42,654 nucleotides of DNA, taken from assembly GCA_037447655.1 (NCBI GenBank), contig JBBHKE010000584.1, positions 198,427-241,080 of the forward strand. The letters are read 5' to 3'. Shown here piece after piece: positions 41,641-42,654 of the stretch. The notes beneath the pieces were generated by a model. That model did no database searches and was not told the origin of the DNA. It saw only the letters and a list, made by a program, of their open reading frames with translations. The stretch comes from Zygnema cylindricum (Eukaryota > Streptophyta > Zygnematophyceae > Zygnematales > Zygnemataceae). Both the position numbers and the translations under genes were made by a program. Position 1 is the stretch's first letter; each line of letters begins with the position of its first letter.

Positions 41641-42654
41641 CTGAGAAGGACTCCAGATGCGGTACGCTTTGGAATTTGGAGCGTACCCAACGAAAATGCC
41701 ACGAAATGCGCGAGCGCCCAATTTGCCGTCCGATTGGAGGAGGTCTTTGTACCATGCTTCACAACCAAAGATTTTAAGGTGACGTATATCTGGTTTGACA
41801 GAGGACCATGCTTCCATTGGAGTAGATTTTGGTAAAGCGTTAGTGGGACAAAGATTGCGTAAGTAATTTGCGCAAACTACAGCCTCTGCCCAAAATTCAT
41901 AAGGCAAATTCGCAAAGTACAGCATAGAGCGTGACATGTCATGTAATGTTTGATTGTACCTTTCTGCAATGTCGTTTTGTTGTGGCGTCCGAGGCGCCGT
42001 TAAATGACGTGAGATTCCATGTTGCATGAGAAATTCAGAAAACTGATTGGACAAAAATTCGCCACCGTTGTCACTGCGCAAGACCTTGATTCGTTTGTTG
42101 TGAAATTTTTCTTCCAACGCCTTAAATTCTTGAAATCGAGCAAAAACGTCACATTTATGACAAATTGGATACACGTGTGAAAAGCGAGGGGCGCGGTCAA
42201 TGAAAGTGACAAAATAAAGGGATCTAGTGTAGCTACGAGTGAGCATGGGACCACACACGTCAGTGTGTACAAGTGCAAGTGGTTCAGTGATTACGGTAGT
42301 GCTACTGTAAAATGAGTGACGTGGCATTTTTCCTTGCATGCAACCGTGACAAAAATCCAAAGATTTGTTAGAGAATGAATTTAGTCTAGTTACAAGATTT
42401 GGCAAGGTACACAAACTTTCGCTATTTAAATGACCATATCGTAAATGCCAAAGTGGAAAACTTTCGACGCTAACACTTAAAGCAAAAAATGTTCGCGTAC
42501 TATAGGATTGTAGGACGTACATAGAATCTCGTGCTACGCCGAAACCTACAATACTATTGTCTTTTCTATCAAGAAACGTTACTCTATCATTATTAAATTC
42601 ATCCTTTAAGCCATCAAAAGTGGCGACTTTGATAGAAAATAAATTCCTAGCTAG
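41614..42654 (-). pseudogene. Copia integrase, open to the window edge
   Basis: The frame stays open to the right edge (LARNLFSIKVATFDGLKDEF...). HHCC finger: LWHLRYGHLNSE ... DFCHGCMQGK. Core DDE residues: Asp in LVHTDVCGPM, Asp in LRSDNGGEF, Glu in NDIAERYNQTL. C-terminal part: FWAEAVVCANYLRN, LKIFGCEAWY, FRGIFVGYAPNSKAYRIW. It ends at a stop at 41614 because a 1-nt shift near 41640 takes it out of the frame that continues as TTREVIFNE. Otherwise intact. Confidence 0.9.

Larger units (their letters stand above)
38989..42654 (-). mobile_element. Ty1/Copia retrotransposon, 3' part, runs off window
   Basis: On the minus strand the order is integrase, Ser/Pro-rich linker, reverse transcriptase, RNase H, polypurine tract, LTR, as expected for Copia. 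Gag, protease, PBS and the 5' LTR lie beyond the right edge. A few frameshifts break pol (near 41640, 41000-41050 and 40130-40360) but long stretches are open, so it is younger than the element at 1.6 kb and belongs to a different lineage (different integrase and linker). Confidence 0.9.

Overview
The window is nuclear DNA from a land plant. The evidence is an intronless plant-type 3-ketoacyl-CoA synthase gene, an eight-exon gene of a plant-conserved WD40-like family with GT-AG introns, two Ty1/Copia retrotransposons, fragments of expansin and L-aspartate oxidase genes, many MITE-like elements and long (CT)n/(GA)n tracts. The lineage cannot be fixed from the sequence alone. Gene density is low, with two apparently intact genes in 42.6 kb, and most of the rest is repeats.

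Layout. 1-1085: a tandemly duplicated (GA)n-plus-unique unit. 1.59-4.43 kb: the decayed pol region of a plus-strand Copia element, followed by LTR-like sequence and a tRNA-like repeat. 7.0-8.25 kb: a ~50-bp and a 91/77-bp tandem array. 8.5-14.3 kb: an unusual mosaic in which exon-like pieces (two expansin pieces, three copies of an unidentified coiled exon, eleven copies of a ~75-nt mini-exon, two L-aspartate oxidase exons) sit between T-rich and CT-rich tracts with recognisable splice sites. 15.2-17.64 kb: an array of ~450-bp CT-rich units that runs into a 10-N assembly gap. 17.8-21.7 kb: non-autonomous DNA transposons, some with target-site duplications that can be read directly. 22.5-24.1 kb: the KCS gene. 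25.1-25.5 kb: a MITE with a C/G foldback. 28.6-33.8 kb, minus strand: the WD40-like gene. 35.6-38.3 kb: poly-G tract, rearranged repeats and another MITE. 38.99 kb to the end, minus strand: the 3' half of a second Copia element with LTR, polypurine tract, RNase H, RT and integrase.

Function. The KCS would make very-long-chain acyl precursors of cuticular wax, suberin and sphingolipids at the ER. The WD40-like protein has no role that I can name. The two genes are ~4.5 kb apart, converge tail to tail, and show no sign of working together. The most informative parts are the exon mosaic and the MITE insertions: two copies of one MITE family sit in related host repeats, and each host repeat keeps the empty site used by the other copy.
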